The position numbers were made by a program, and so were the translations under genes. DNA of 54,989 nt from Streptomyces sp. NRRL F-2580 (GTDB lineage Bacteria > Actinomycetota > Actinomycetes > Streptomycetales > Streptomycetaceae), in NCBI RefSeq assembly GCF_000720115.1, contig NZ_JOIR01000041.1, positions 1-54,989 on the forward strand. The letters run 5' to 3'. Below the pieces are notes generated by a model, which was not told the origin of the DNA, ran no database searches, and saw only the letters and a program-made list of their open reading frames with translations. Shown piece by piece: positions 16,844-24,515 of the stretch. The number at the start of each line of letters is the position of its first letter. Positions within the stretch are counted from its first letter, which is position 1.

Positions 16844-17017
16844 TTACGGCCAGTCGATCAGGGCGGTGGCGGGGCCGGTGGCGGCCGCCGTGCCGGCGGA
16901 GGTCGGGGGGACCGGCCAGTCGATGGCGCCGCCGTCGGCGTGGGCGGCCGCGCCCGCGGTGAGGACGGCGGTGGCGACGAGGGCGGCGGTGGCGACGACG
17001 CGGGCGATGTTCTTCAT
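16844..17017 (-). CDS. Small secreted peptide, 57 residues
   Basis: A 57-residue reading frame from the ATG at 17017, with AAAGGAG six bases upstream and ending in TAA. It starts MKNIARVVATAALVATAVL, a textbook Sec signal peptide, with a likely cut after AAAHA. The predicted mature peptide is about 29 residues, has no cysteine and carries the motif IDWP twice: AIDWPVPP near its start and LIDWP at the C-terminus. No family is recognised. It lies upstream of SARP3 in the same direction, and its leader holds a 13-bp perfect inverted repeat. It could be a signalling or surface peptide; the repeated IDWP end is suggestive but unproven. Confidence 0.75.
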   Translation of the reverse strand: MKNIARVVATAALVATAVLTAGAAAHADGGAIDWPVPPTSAGTAAATGPATALIDWP

Positions 17018-17043
17018 GGTGGCTCCTTTGTGGCAACGTTTCG

Positions 17044-17076
17044 AATCTTCTTGGCAAGTCCTCTGCCAAGAAGATT
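17044..17076. promoter_or_regulatory. Perfect 13-bp inverted repeat in the leader of the peptide gene
   Basis: AATCTTCTTGGCA-N7-TGCCAAGAAGATT is a perfect inverted repeat 27-59 bp upstream of the peptide ATG. The core TTGGCA-N7-TGCCAA matches the spacing of the second palindrome at 17308-17336. It could be a dimer-binding operator or, if transcribed, a strong 5'-leader hairpin. Confidence 0.8.
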
Positions 17077-17230
17077 GGCAACGCCTGCTCGGGATTTGCT
17101 CGTCAATCGCTTGAGAAAGGCTGGAGGGAAGGGCTGATATCGCCCGTCGGCCGCTCTTTGCGTGCATGCGGTGGCGCCGTGAATTGCTGTGACCTGCGCG
17201 GAAGTTGATGTGGCACGAGCGGTGCGGAAA

Positions 17231-17249
17231 TTTGCCAGGAGTTGCCAGG
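17231..17249. promoter_or_regulatory. Direct TTGCCAGG repeats
   Basis: TTTGCCAGG and GTTGCCAGG occur head-to-tail at 10-bp spacing, so on the same helix face, within the array of TTGCCA/TGGCAA elements spanning 17031-17336. Further copies lie at 17031-17036, 17075-17082, 17281-17289, 17297-17302 and 17304-17309. Confidence 0.6.
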
Positions 17250-17307
17250 GCGCCGGAACTCGAGCATCGCCGGAGCGGGCATTGCCAAGACCGCCGGGCA
17301 ATAGGCA

Positions 17308-17336
17308 ATGTATTGCCAAGCGTTCTGGCAATACAT
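17308..17336. promoter_or_regulatory. Perfect 11-bp inverted repeat upstream of the aminotransferase-like gene
   Basis: ATGTATTGCCA-N7-TGGCAATACAT is a perfect inverted repeat 55-83 bp before the ATG at 17391. The core TTGCCA-N7-TGGCAA has the same 7-base spacer as the palindrome at 17044-17076, pointing to one regulator that controls both divergent genes. Confidence 0.75.
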
Positions 17337-17390
17337 GGAACACAGGGTCGTGGACGTGCCACGGCCCCGACAGCGGGGGGAGGCCCCTGA

Positions 17391-18596
17391 ATGAATGCGC
17401 CGACGTACGACACCCAACGAACGGCCCATCTGGACACGGCGGGTACGGGCCGGATGCCGGACGGCGTGCGCGCCGTGCTCGCCGCCTGCACGGCCCGCGA
17501 CGACCGCTTCGGGAGCCGGGCGCTGAGGGAGCACCTCGGTGCCGTCCTGGACACCGAGGTGCACGACCGTCTCGGCGGTCTGCTGGGCGTCCCGGCCGGC
17601 GACACGGTCCTCACCACCGGCGCGGCCGCGGCCTTCGACGCCTTCGTGCGCGCCGCGCAGCTCGGTCCCGGCGACCGGATCTGGACCACCCCGCACGAGG
17701 GCGTGGACCACCTGGCCACCCTCTACGCCCTGCGCGACCGCACCCGTTGCCGGCTGGAGGTGGTCCCGCTGCGCGCGGACGGCGATCTCGACCTGGACTG
17801 GATGCGGGCCCACATCGACGAGGACGTCGCCCTCGTCTCGGTGGTCCACGTCTCCTCGGCCTGCGGAACGGTCAATCCGGTCGAGCGGGTGGGCCGGCTC
17901 CTGGCCCCCCACCGGGCCCGGTACGCCGTCGACGCCTCCCACTCCGTCGGCCAGCTCCCCGTCGACGCCGCGCGCATGAAGGCGCACCTGGTCACGGCGG
18001 ACGGCTGGAGGTTCCTGCGCGGACCGGACGCGGCGGGCTTCGCCTACGCCGCGCCGGGGGTGTGGAGCGGCCGCCCGCCGGCGCCCGCCCCGGCCGCCGT
18101 GGCGGCGCTGAACGCCGCCCTCGCCCACCACGCCGCCGCCTCGCGCCTCCCGCGTGAGGACCTGCTGGCGCGGCTGCGCGCCGTCGTCGAGCGGACGCCC
18201 GGGGTCGAAGTGCTCGCGGCGGGCCGGGAGCAGGCCGGGATGCTGGCGTTCCGTCACGGCGAGGTCCCGGCCGCGCTCATCCGCCGTGGCCTGGCCCGGC
18301 GGGGGGTCGTGCTGCGCAAGAGCGTCGCGCAGGAGAACCCGCTGCATCCGGCCGCGCGGGACGGGGCGACCGCCGTCCGGGCGTCCGTCCACCACGACAA
18401 CGACGCGCAGGACGTCGACCGTTTCGAGCAGGCCCTGCGGGAGGTCCTGCGGGAGGAGCGGGAGAAGCGGGAGCACACCGGCGCGGCCTTCGCCGCGGCG
18501 CCGGCCGCGGTCAGCGCGGGCGGCCTGGGCGGGCCGTCGCCGTACCGGGCGGAGCCGGCCGGCCGCCGCCACCTCACCCTGCACCGGGCGACCTGA
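17391..18596 (+). CDS. Class V aminotransferase-fold protein without the PLP lysine
   Basis: A 401-residue fold-type I protein of the class V aminotransferase/cysteine desulfurase group. The core reads LDTAGTGRMPDGVRAVLAAC near the N-terminus, VVHVSSACGTVNPV near 150 and VDASHSVGQLPVD near 185; that aspartate would hold the PLP ring nitrogen. The segment that normally carries the Schiff-base lysine (R/Y-K-W/F-L-x-GP) is DGWRFLRGP near residue 205, so the lysine is replaced by arginine. It probably cannot form the internal aldimine and may be a non-PLP or pseudo-enzyme. The ATG at 17391 has GGGAGG upstream. It is divergent from the peptide gene across the TTGCCA array. No partner is evident. 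Confidence 0.78.
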   Translation: MNAPTYDTQRTAHLDTAGTGRMPDGVRAVLAACTARDDRFGSRALREHLGAVLDTEVHDRLGGLLGVPAGDTVLTTGAAAAFDAFVRAAQLGPGDRIWTTPHEGVDHLATLYALRDRTRCRLEVVPLRADGDLDLDWMRAHIDEDVALVSVVHVSSACGTVNPVERVGRLLAPHRARYAVDASHSVGQLPVDAARMKAHLVTADGWRFLRGPDAAGFAYAAPGVWSGRPPAPAPAAVAALNAALAHHAAASRLPREDLLARLRAVVERTPGVEVLAAGREQAGMLAFRHGEVPAALIRRGLARRGVVLRKSVAQENPLHPAARDGATAVRASVHHDNDAQDVDRFEQALREVLREEREKREHTGAAFAAAPAAVSAGGLGGPSPYRAEPAGRRHLTLHRAT

Positions 18597-18790
18597 GCCC
18601 CGCCGCCCCGGGCGGGCCCCCACCCCGCCCTTCCAGGCCACCCCGCCGCTCCGCCGACGGGCCGCCGAGCCCGCACGCCGCAACGGCGCCAGGACCACGT
18701 CTCGTACGGGGTTCGAGCGGACTTCCACGGCGTCTTGAGCCCCGCGCGCGACGGTGGCCGCAATCCGGTCTTCAGATCTGGAGGATCCAC

Positions 18791-20365
18791 ATGACCATCA
18801 GTGACGTGTCCACCCTGCCGGGCAGAGACCCTGCCGCGGAACTGGCCGGCATCAAGGCCCTGGCCCTGGCCGGCCCCGACGAGCGGGCCACCGAGGCGCA
18901 GCACGCCAAGGGCAAACTCACCGCCCGCGAACGCATCGCCCTGCTGCTGGACGAGGGCTCGTTCCACGAGATCGAGGCGCTGCGCCGGCACCGCGCGAGC
19001 GGTTTCGGGCTGGAGCAGAAGCGGCCCTACACCGACGGTGTGGTCACCGGCTGGGGCACGGTGGGCGGCCGCACCGTGTTCGTGTACGCGCACGATTTCC
19101 GCATCTTCGGCGGGGCGCTCGGCGAGGCCCACGCGGAGAAGATCCACAAGGTGATGGACCTGGCCGAGGCGGCCGGCGCCCCGCTGGTCTCGCTCAACGA
19201 CGGTGCCGGCGCCCGGATCCAGGAGGGTGTGTCCGCGCTGGCCGGCTACGGCGGCATCTTTCAGCGCAACACCCGCTCCTCCGGGGTCATTCCGCAGATC
19301 AGCGTGATGTTGGGCCCGTGCGCGGGCGGGGCCGCCTACTCACCCGCGCTCACCGATTTCGTGTTCATGGTCCGCGGCACCTCGCAGATGTTCATCACCG
19401 GCCCCGACGTGGTCCGTGCCGTCACCGGTGAGGAGATCACCCAGAACGGTCTCGGCGGCGCCGACGTGCACGCCGCGGTCTCGGGGGTGGCCGCCTTCGC
19501 CTACGACGACGAGCAGAGCTGCCTGGAGGACGTGCGGCACCTGCTGTCGCTGCTGCCGTCCAACAACCGCGAGACGCCGCCGCGCGAGTACGGCGACGAT
19601 CCCGCGGAGCGGCGTACCGAGGCGCTCGCCGGCATCGTCCCGGCCAATCCGCAGCAGGCGTACGACATCCGCCGTGTCATCGAGGAAGTCGTCGACGACG
19701 GCGACCACTTCGAGGTCCAGCCCGGCTGGGCGGCCAACGTGGTGTGCACGCTGGCCCGGATGGACGGGCACGTCACCGCTTTCGTCGCCAACCAGCCCGC
19801 CCACCTCGCCGGGGTCCTCGACATCCACGCGAGCGAGAAGGCGGCCCGCTTCGTGCAGTTCTGCGACGCGTTCAACATCCCGCTGGTCACCCTGGTCGAC
19901 GTCCCCGGTTTCCTGCCCGGTGTCGGCCAGGAGCACGGCGGCATCATCCGGCACGGCGCCAAGCTGCTGTACGCGTACTGCAACGCCACCGTCCCGCGGA
20001 TCTCCCTGGTCCTGCGCAAGGCGTACGGCGGCGCCTACATCGTCATGGACTCCCGTTCCATCGGGGCGGACCTGGCGCTGGCCTGGCCCACCAACGAGAT
20101 CGCCGTCATGGGTGCCGAGGGCGCGGCGAACGTCATCTTCCGCCGGGAGATCGCCGCTTCCGCCGACCCCGACGTGACGCGCGCACAGAAGATCAAGGAG
20201 TACACGACCGAGCTCATGCACCCCTACTACGCGGCCGAGCGCGGTCTGGTCGACGACGTCATCGATCCGGCCGAGACCCGCTCGGTGCTCGCCTCGGCCT
20301 TGGCCATGTTGCGTCCCAAGTACGCCGACCTGCCGTCGCGCAAGCACGGCAACCCGCCGGTATGA
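18791..20365 (+). CDS. Acyl-CoA carboxylase beta (carboxyltransferase) subunit
   Basis: A 524-residue carboxyltransferase of the AccB/PccB family, which moves CO2 from biotin to acetyl- or propionyl-CoA to give malonyl- or methylmalonyl-CoA in the cytoplasm. Both halves of the crotonase-like fold are present: AGARIQEGVSALAGYGGIF near 140, FQRNTRSSGVIPQISVMLGPCAGGA near 160, and AYGGAYIVMDSRSIGAD near 415. The residue that sets acyl choice in Streptomyces PccB (Asp422) corresponds here to Ile417, as in AccB, which favours accepting acetyl-CoA. The ATG at 18791 has GGAGG seven bases upstream. It is followed by an epsilon subunit overlapping by four bases. No biotin-carrying alpha subunit is in the window. 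It is likely to supply extender units for polyketide synthesis. Confidence 0.95.
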   Translation: MTISDVSTLPGRDPAAELAGIKALALAGPDERATEAQHAKGKLTARERIALLLDEGSFHEIEALRRHRASGFGLEQKRPYTDGVVTGWGTVGGRTVFVYAHDFRIFGGALGEAHAEKIHKVMDLAEAAGAPLVSLNDGAGARIQEGVSALAGYGGIFQRNTRSSGVIPQISVMLGPCAGGAAYSPALTDFVFMVRGTSQMFITGPDVVRAVTGEEITQNGLGGADVHAAVSGVAAFAYDDEQSCLEDVRHLLSLLPSNNRETPPREYGDDPAERRTEALAGIVPANPQQAYDIRRVIEEVVDDGDHFEVQPGWAANVVCTLARMDGHVTAFVANQPAHLAGVLDIHASEKAARFVQFCDAFNIPLVTLVDVPGFLPGVGQEHGGIIRHGAKLLYAYCNATVPRISLVLRKAYGGAYIVMDSRSIGADLALAWPTNEIAVMGAEGAANVIFRREIAASADPDVTRAQKIKEYTTELMHPYYAAERGLVDDVIDPAETRSVLASALAMLRPKYADLPSRKHGNPPV

Positions 20366-20580
20366 CGGCCGGGGAGATGCCGGCCGCCCCGGGGGCGGGG
20401 GCGCAGCCGTGGAGGATCGTGCGCGGGAGCCCCGACGCGGCGGAGACGGCCGCCGTGCTGGCGGTCCTGAGCGCCCTGCTGGGCCGGCGGACGGCCGAGC
20501 CCGGTCCCCCGCGTACGCGGGCCGCCGGATGGGACCGGACGGGCGGGTTGCGGCGGGCGGGAACCTGGCGCGAGCGCTGA
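20362..20580 (+). CDS. Acyl-CoA carboxylase epsilon subunit
   Basis: A 72-residue protein whose ATGA start overlaps the beta-subunit stop. It has the AccE/PccE features: WRIVRGSPDAAETAAVLAVLSALL at residues 17-40, a proline-rich middle and a basic C-terminus ending in an aromatic/arginine patch (GTWRER). Such small proteins stimulate actinobacterial acyl-CoA carboxylases by bridging the alpha and beta subunits. The translational coupling to the beta gene supports the call. Confidence 0.85.
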   Translation: MTAGEMPAAPGAGAQPWRIVRGSPDAAETAAVLAVLSALLGRRTAEPGPPRTRAAGWDRTGGLRRAGTWRER

Positions 20581-20645
20581 TCCGTCGCGCCCCGAGTGCC
20601 CTGCGGCACGCTCTGGGGGTCTGGTGAGCGACGGAGGGAACAAGG

Positions 20646-21452
20646 ATGAGCGTGAAGACGAGAGAGAAGTCTCCCGACCGGCCCGTGGCGCTGGTCACCG
20701 GGGCGACCAGCGGCATCGGGCTGGCCGTCGCCCGGGACCTTGGCGCGCGTGGCCACCGGGTGTTCGTCTGCGCGCGTACCGAGTCGGCGGTCAAGCAGAC
20801 CGTCGCCGATCTGCAGGGCGAGGGGCTGAGCGTGGAGGGCGCGGCCGCCGACGTGCGCGACCGCTCGGCCGTTCGGTCGCTGGTCGCCTCCGCGGTGGCG
20901 GCGTACGGGGCACCGGTCAGCGTCCTGGTCAACAACGCCGGCCGCAGCGGCGGCGGCGTCACCGCGGAGATCACCGACGAGCTGTGGCACGACGTCATCG
21001 ACACCAACCTCAACAGCGTGTTCCTGCTGACGCGCGAGGTCCTCAACAGCGGCGGCCTCAGCGCGCAGCCCTGGGGCCGCATCGTCAACATCGCCTCCAC
21101 CGCGGGCAAGCAGGGGGTGCTGCTGGGCGCCCCCTACTCCGCCTCCAAGCACGCCGTGGTCGGTTTCACCAAGGCGCTCGGCAAGGAACTCGCGCCGAGC
21201 GGCACCACCGTCAACGCGGTCTGCCCCGGATACGTGGAGACGCCCCTGGCGGCGCGCGTGCGCAGCGGGTACGCGCAGGCGTGGGAGACCACCGAGGAGT
21301 ACGTCCAGGAGCAGCTGGAATCCAAGATCCCGCTCGGCCGGTATTCCACCCCCGAGGAGGTGGCCGCCCTGGTGGGCTACCTGACCACCGATCTGGCCGC
21401 CTCCATCACGGCCCAGGCGCTCAACGTGTGCGGGGGGATGGGGAACTACTGA
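20646..21452 (+). CDS. Type II polyketide C-9-type ketoreductase (ActIII-like SDR)
   Basis: A 268-residue short-chain dehydrogenase. The TGATSGIG cofactor motif is at residues 19-26, NNAGRSGGG near 97, the catalytic serine in NIASTAG near 148 and YSASK near 160. The C-terminus QALNVCGGMGNY and the segment TTVNAVCPGYVETPLAARVR are diagnostic of ActIII-type reductases of aromatic polyketides, distinct from the general FabG protein encoded at 33.8 kb. The ATG at 20646 has GGAGG upstream. It follows the carboxylase subunits on the same strand and ends at a strong hairpin. With the aromatase/cyclase at 11.7 kb it points to an aromatic polyketide pathway. Confidence 0.93.
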   Translation: MSVKTREKSPDRPVALVTGATSGIGLAVARDLGARGHRVFVCARTESAVKQTVADLQGEGLSVEGAAADVRDRSAVRSLVASAVAAYGAPVSVLVNNAGRSGGGVTAEITDELWHDVIDTNLNSVFLLTREVLNSGGLSAQPWGRIVNIASTAGKQGVLLGAPYSASKHAVVGFTKALGKELAPSGTTVNAVCPGYVETPLAARVRSGYAQAWETTEEYVQEQLESKIPLGRYSTPEEVAALVGYLTTDLAASITAQALNVCGGMGNY

Positions 21453-21503
21453 CATCGGCTGATGCCGGCTGATGTCGGCTGATGCCGGGGGCGCGCCAAA
21501 GGG

Positions 21504-21541
21504 GGGAGGGCCGCGGACGGTCGATCGTCGGCGGCCCTCCC
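21504..21541. terminator. Bidirectional hairpin terminator
   Basis: GGGAGGGCCGC (21504-21514) pairs with GCGGCCCTCCC (21531-21541), with GACG/CGTC pairing in the inner part of the loop. It lies between the convergent ketoreductase and adenylation-like genes. Confidence 0.75.
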
Positions 21542-21566
21542 TCGTCGTGGCCGGTCCCCCGGCCGC

Positions 21567-22565
21567 TCACAGGACGGTCGGCGGCCCCGAGACGTCCCAG
21601 ACGACGGCCTGCGGGGCGGTCCGGGCGTCCCGCCAGCCGGCCAGGGCGGCGGTGTCCACCGGCTCGTCGGAGAGCAGGACGTGCCGCAGGGCCGGCAGGC
21701 GGCTGCGGCTTGCGCGGGCCGCCGCGGCCAGCCGGGCGAACGCGGACGGCAGTTGTGTCACCACGGTCACCTGGTGCTCGGCCAGCAGCCGGGCGAACGC
21801 GCGGGCGTCGGAGGCGGTGTCGCGGTCCACGACGACGGCGCGGGCGCCGCAGAGCAGGGGTGCCCAGATCTCCCGCATGCCCAGGTCCAGGCTGAGGGAG
21901 TGGAAGTACGTCCACACGTCGTCCGGCCCCGGCTCCAGCATCGGGACCACGGCGTCCACCCACGCCAGGACGTCCCCGTGGGGGACGGGCCGCACGGTCA
22001 GGGCGCGGCCCGGGTCGCCGCCGGCGGGCAGTGCCAGGAAGGCCGTGTCCGGCGGGATCGTGCGGCCCGTCGCCGTCTCGGGGCGCGCCGCGATGACGAA
22101 CCCGCCCGCCTTGGCCAGCGGGATCTCATCGCGCAGCAGTCCGCTGTCCGAGAGGACCATCTCGACGCCGGCGTCGCGCATCAGGCGTTCCTGGAGGCCC
22201 GCGTTGTGCCCGGGCTCCAGCGGCAGCACGGCGGCTCCGGTGCGCAGCGCGCCCACCACGGCGGCGGGGGCGGTGCAGGAGCGCCGGGCGCGGACGGCGA
22301 CGGCCGATCCGGGTCCCGTGCGGCCCGACAGGCGCCGTGCGATGTCGTCGGCCAGCCAGTCCAGTTCGAGGTAGGTGCTCTGCTCCGCGGTGTCCCGGGT
22401 GCAGACCCAGGTGGGATGGCGGGCGGCGGCGGCCGCGAAGCGGATGTCGATGCGGTCTGGGCGCGCGGGCCGCCCGGCGGCCGGGTCGAGCCCGATCCGT
22501 CCGTGCAGAGCGGCCAGGTCGGCGGTCAACTGGTCGAGCTCCGGATGATCCGGAGTGGCGTTCAT
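21567..22565 (-). CDS. Truncated, degenerate adenylation-domain-like protein
   Basis: A 332-residue protein resembling the N-terminal two-thirds of an AMP-dependent synthetase/NRPS adenylation domain: FAAAAARHPTWVC near 45, GSAVAVRARRSCTAPAAVVGALRTGAAVLPLEPG near 90, and FHSLSLDLGMREIWAPLLCGA near 225. The ATP-binding P-loop (T/SGxTGxPK) is replaced by LPAGGDPGRAL near 182. The protein stops before the YGxTE region and has no C-terminal AMP-lid domain, so adenylation activity is unlikely. It may be a dying gene or a scaffold. It is convergent with the ketoreductase across a terminator. Together with the degenerate condensation-like protein it suggests a decayed or repurposed NRPS-like set. 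Confidence 0.65.
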   Translation of the reverse strand: MNATPDHPELDQLTADLAALHGRIGLDPAAGRPARPDRIDIRFAAAAARHPTWVCTRDTAEQSTYLELDWLADDIARRLSGRTGPGSAVAVRARRSCTAPAAVVGALRTGAAVLPLEPGHNAGLQERLMRDAGVEMVLSDSGLLRDEIPLAKAGGFVIAARPETATGRTIPPDTAFLALPAGGDPGRALTVRPVPHGDVLAWVDAVVPMLEPGPDDVWTYFHSLSLDLGMREIWAPLLCGARAVVVDRDTASDARAFARLLAEHQVTVVTQLPSAFARLAAAARASRSRLPALRHVLLSDEPVDTAALAGWRDARTAPQAVVWDVSGPPTVL

Positions 22566-22887
22566 GCGGCCTCCCAGCGGGCGGGTCGTTGCTCCGGGGG
22601 CCGATGCTGTCGCAGGAGACCGGAAAACGGCTCAAGTCCCGCCGTAGAGGAAGGCTCGGCGGTCGGTCAGAATCCGCCGGACCGGCGGTGGAAGGCCGCT
22701 TGACGAGCGGTCGAGGGCCGCTCGGGACGCCTGGCCCGGCCGCTCGGGGCATGCCTACGATTCTGGGGCTCACGCCGAAGCCACACTCTCTCCGTCGCGC
22801 TCCGAGGTGACCACTCGTAGACGCAGGCATATGGAACTGAGCTTTGTGGCTATGGCCCGTCTCGCGAGACTGGACTTGACTGTACTC

Positions 22888-23706
22888 ATGACTCAGAACA
22901 CGCAGATCACCCTCGTCATCGGCGGTCACGGCAAGACCGGCCGGCGCGTCGCCGAGAAGCTTTCCGCCCAGGGCCGCCAGGTCCGGATCGGTTCCCGCAG
23001 CGGCCGGCCCGCCTTCGACTGGCACGAGCCCGCCACCTGGGGTCCGGCGCTGGAGGGCGTCGACCGGGTATACGTGACCTACTACCCCGACCTCGCCTTC
23101 CCGGGCGCCGCCGAACAGGTCCGCGAATTCTCCAAGGTGGCCGTGGCGAACGGTGCGCGCCGTCTGGTGCTGCTGTCCGGGCGCGGCGAGGAGGCCGCGG
23201 AGGTGTCGGAGGAGAACCTGAAGGCCTCCGGCGCCGACTGGACCATCGTCCGCTCCAGCTGGTTCAACCAGAACTTCAACGAGAGCTTCTTCCTGGAGCC
23301 CGTACTGGCCGGCGAGATCGCCCTGCCGACCGGTGACGCGGTGGAGGCCTTCGTCGACGCCGACGACATCGCCGACGTCGTGGTGGCCGCGCTGACCGAT
23401 GACAAGCACATCGGCAAGACGTACGAGCTGTCGGGCCCGCGCCTGCTCAGCTACAGCGATGTGGCCGCCGAACTGTCCAAGGCCACCGGCCGCGAGATCA
23501 AGTACATCTCGGTCACCAATGAGGAGTACCGCGCGGTGCTGCGCGAGAACAACCTCCCCGAGGAGTTCGCGGACCTGTTCACCATGATCCTCGACGGGCG
23601 CAACGCGCACCTGGTGCACGGTGTCGAGGAGGCCCTGGGCCGCAAGCCCAAGGACTTCTCCGACTTCGCCCGCGAGGCCGCGGCGTCGGGGGTCTGGAAC
23701 GTCTGA
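22888..23706 (+). CDS. NmrA-like NAD(P)-binding oxidoreductase
   Basis: A 272-residue atypical short-chain dehydrogenase of the NmrA/QOR2 type. The Rossmann motif VIGGHGKTGRRV is at residues 10-21, LVLLSGRGEEA is near 93 and the WFNQNFNES region near 127. It lacks a clear YxxxK pair in the classical place. The ATG at 22888 is chosen because the Rossmann strand follows directly; no Shine-Dalgarno precedes it, so the message could be leaderless, and an in-frame ATG at 22807 is less likely. It heads a rightward group with the hemerythrin and DUF1772 genes. The substrate is unknown; quinone reduction or redox sensing are options. Confidence 0.82.
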   Translation: MTQNTQITLVIGGHGKTGRRVAEKLSAQGRQVRIGSRSGRPAFDWHEPATWGPALEGVDRVYVTYYPDLAFPGAAEQVREFSKVAVANGARRLVLLSGRGEEAAEVSEENLKASGADWTIVRSSWFNQNFNESFFLEPVLAGEIALPTGDAVEAFVDADDIADVVVAALTDDKHIGKTYELSGPRLLSYSDVAAELSKATGREIKYISVTNEEYRAVLRENNLPEEFADLFTMILDGRNAHLVHGVEEALGRKPKDFSDFAREAAASGVWNV

Positions 23707-23879
23707 CGGCGCGAGCCCCTCACCGCCGTTTGCTCCCTGTATCGCTCCTTGACCGGGCGGCGACTCTGGTACGGCCGCCGCCCGGTACTCGGGGTCGGGG
23801 GGACGCACTGCGGCTCCACCGCACACCGCTCCACCGCGCTCCGGCGCCACCGCGCACGACAGACCGGCAGGAGGCTCCC

Positions 23880-24515
23880 GTGCCAGCTCCCCCGTCGTAT
23901 TCCAGCGAACACGGACTGGAACACCTTCCCCCGCACTTCCACGGCTTCGCCCTGATGCACATCGCGATGCGGCGTGACGCGGCCCGGCTGCGCGCCGCGG
24001 CCCCCGCGTGGAACGGTGCGGGCACCGAGTGGTGGCAGCGGCTGCGCCAGGTCATCGAATGGCACCACACCAGCGAGGACGACGTGCTGTGGCCGGGACT
24101 GCGCCGCCGGGACGCCGACTTCGATGCGCAGGCACGCGAACTGCACGAGGACCACGTGGAGTTGGACGCCGCGATGGCGGCCGTCTCGACGGCGATCGCC
24201 CACCGCGGCGACGGTCTGGTCCGGGCGGCGCAGACCTTCGAGGGCGTGCTGCGCGACCACCTGCGCGACGAGGAGCGCATCGTCTTCCCCGTCTTCGACC
24301 GGCTCGGCGAGCGGGCCTACCTGGCCGAGGAGCGCAAGGTCGTCTCCAGCGCCCCGATGCGGGTGATGACCCACCTCCAGCCGTGGATGTTCGACGGCGC
24401 TTCCCGGCAGTCGGTCGCGCACGTGGCGGCCACCATCCCGCCGCCCGTCCGGCTGATCGGCGCCACGCTGCTGAACCGGCGCTACGAGCGCACGTTGAAG
24501 GGAATCCTGAAGTGA
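23880..24515 (+). CDS. Hemerythrin HHE-domain protein
   Basis: A 211-residue protein with a four-helix hemerythrin-like di-iron domain in the first 150 residues: the histidines and acidic residues of ALMHIAMRRDAARL, EWHHTSEDDVLWP, LHEDHVELDAAM and LRDHLRDEERIVFPVF are well placed as ligands. The C-terminal part carries a hydrophobic segment. The GTG at 23880 has AGGAGG six bases upstream. The stop overlaps the next gene (DUF1772) by four bases, so the two are translationally coupled. It may bind O2 or protect the pathway's oxidative steps, which is an inference from context. Confidence 0.85.
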   Translation: MPAPPSYSSEHGLEHLPPHFHGFALMHIAMRRDAARLRAAAPAWNGAGTEWWQRLRQVIEWHHTSEDDVLWPGLRRRDADFDAQARELHEDHVELDAAMAAVSTAIAHRGDGLVRAAQTFEGVLRDHLRDEERIVFPVFDRLGERAYLAEERKVVSSAPMRVMTHLQPWMFDGASRQSVAHVAATIPPPVRLIGATLLNRRYERTLKGILK

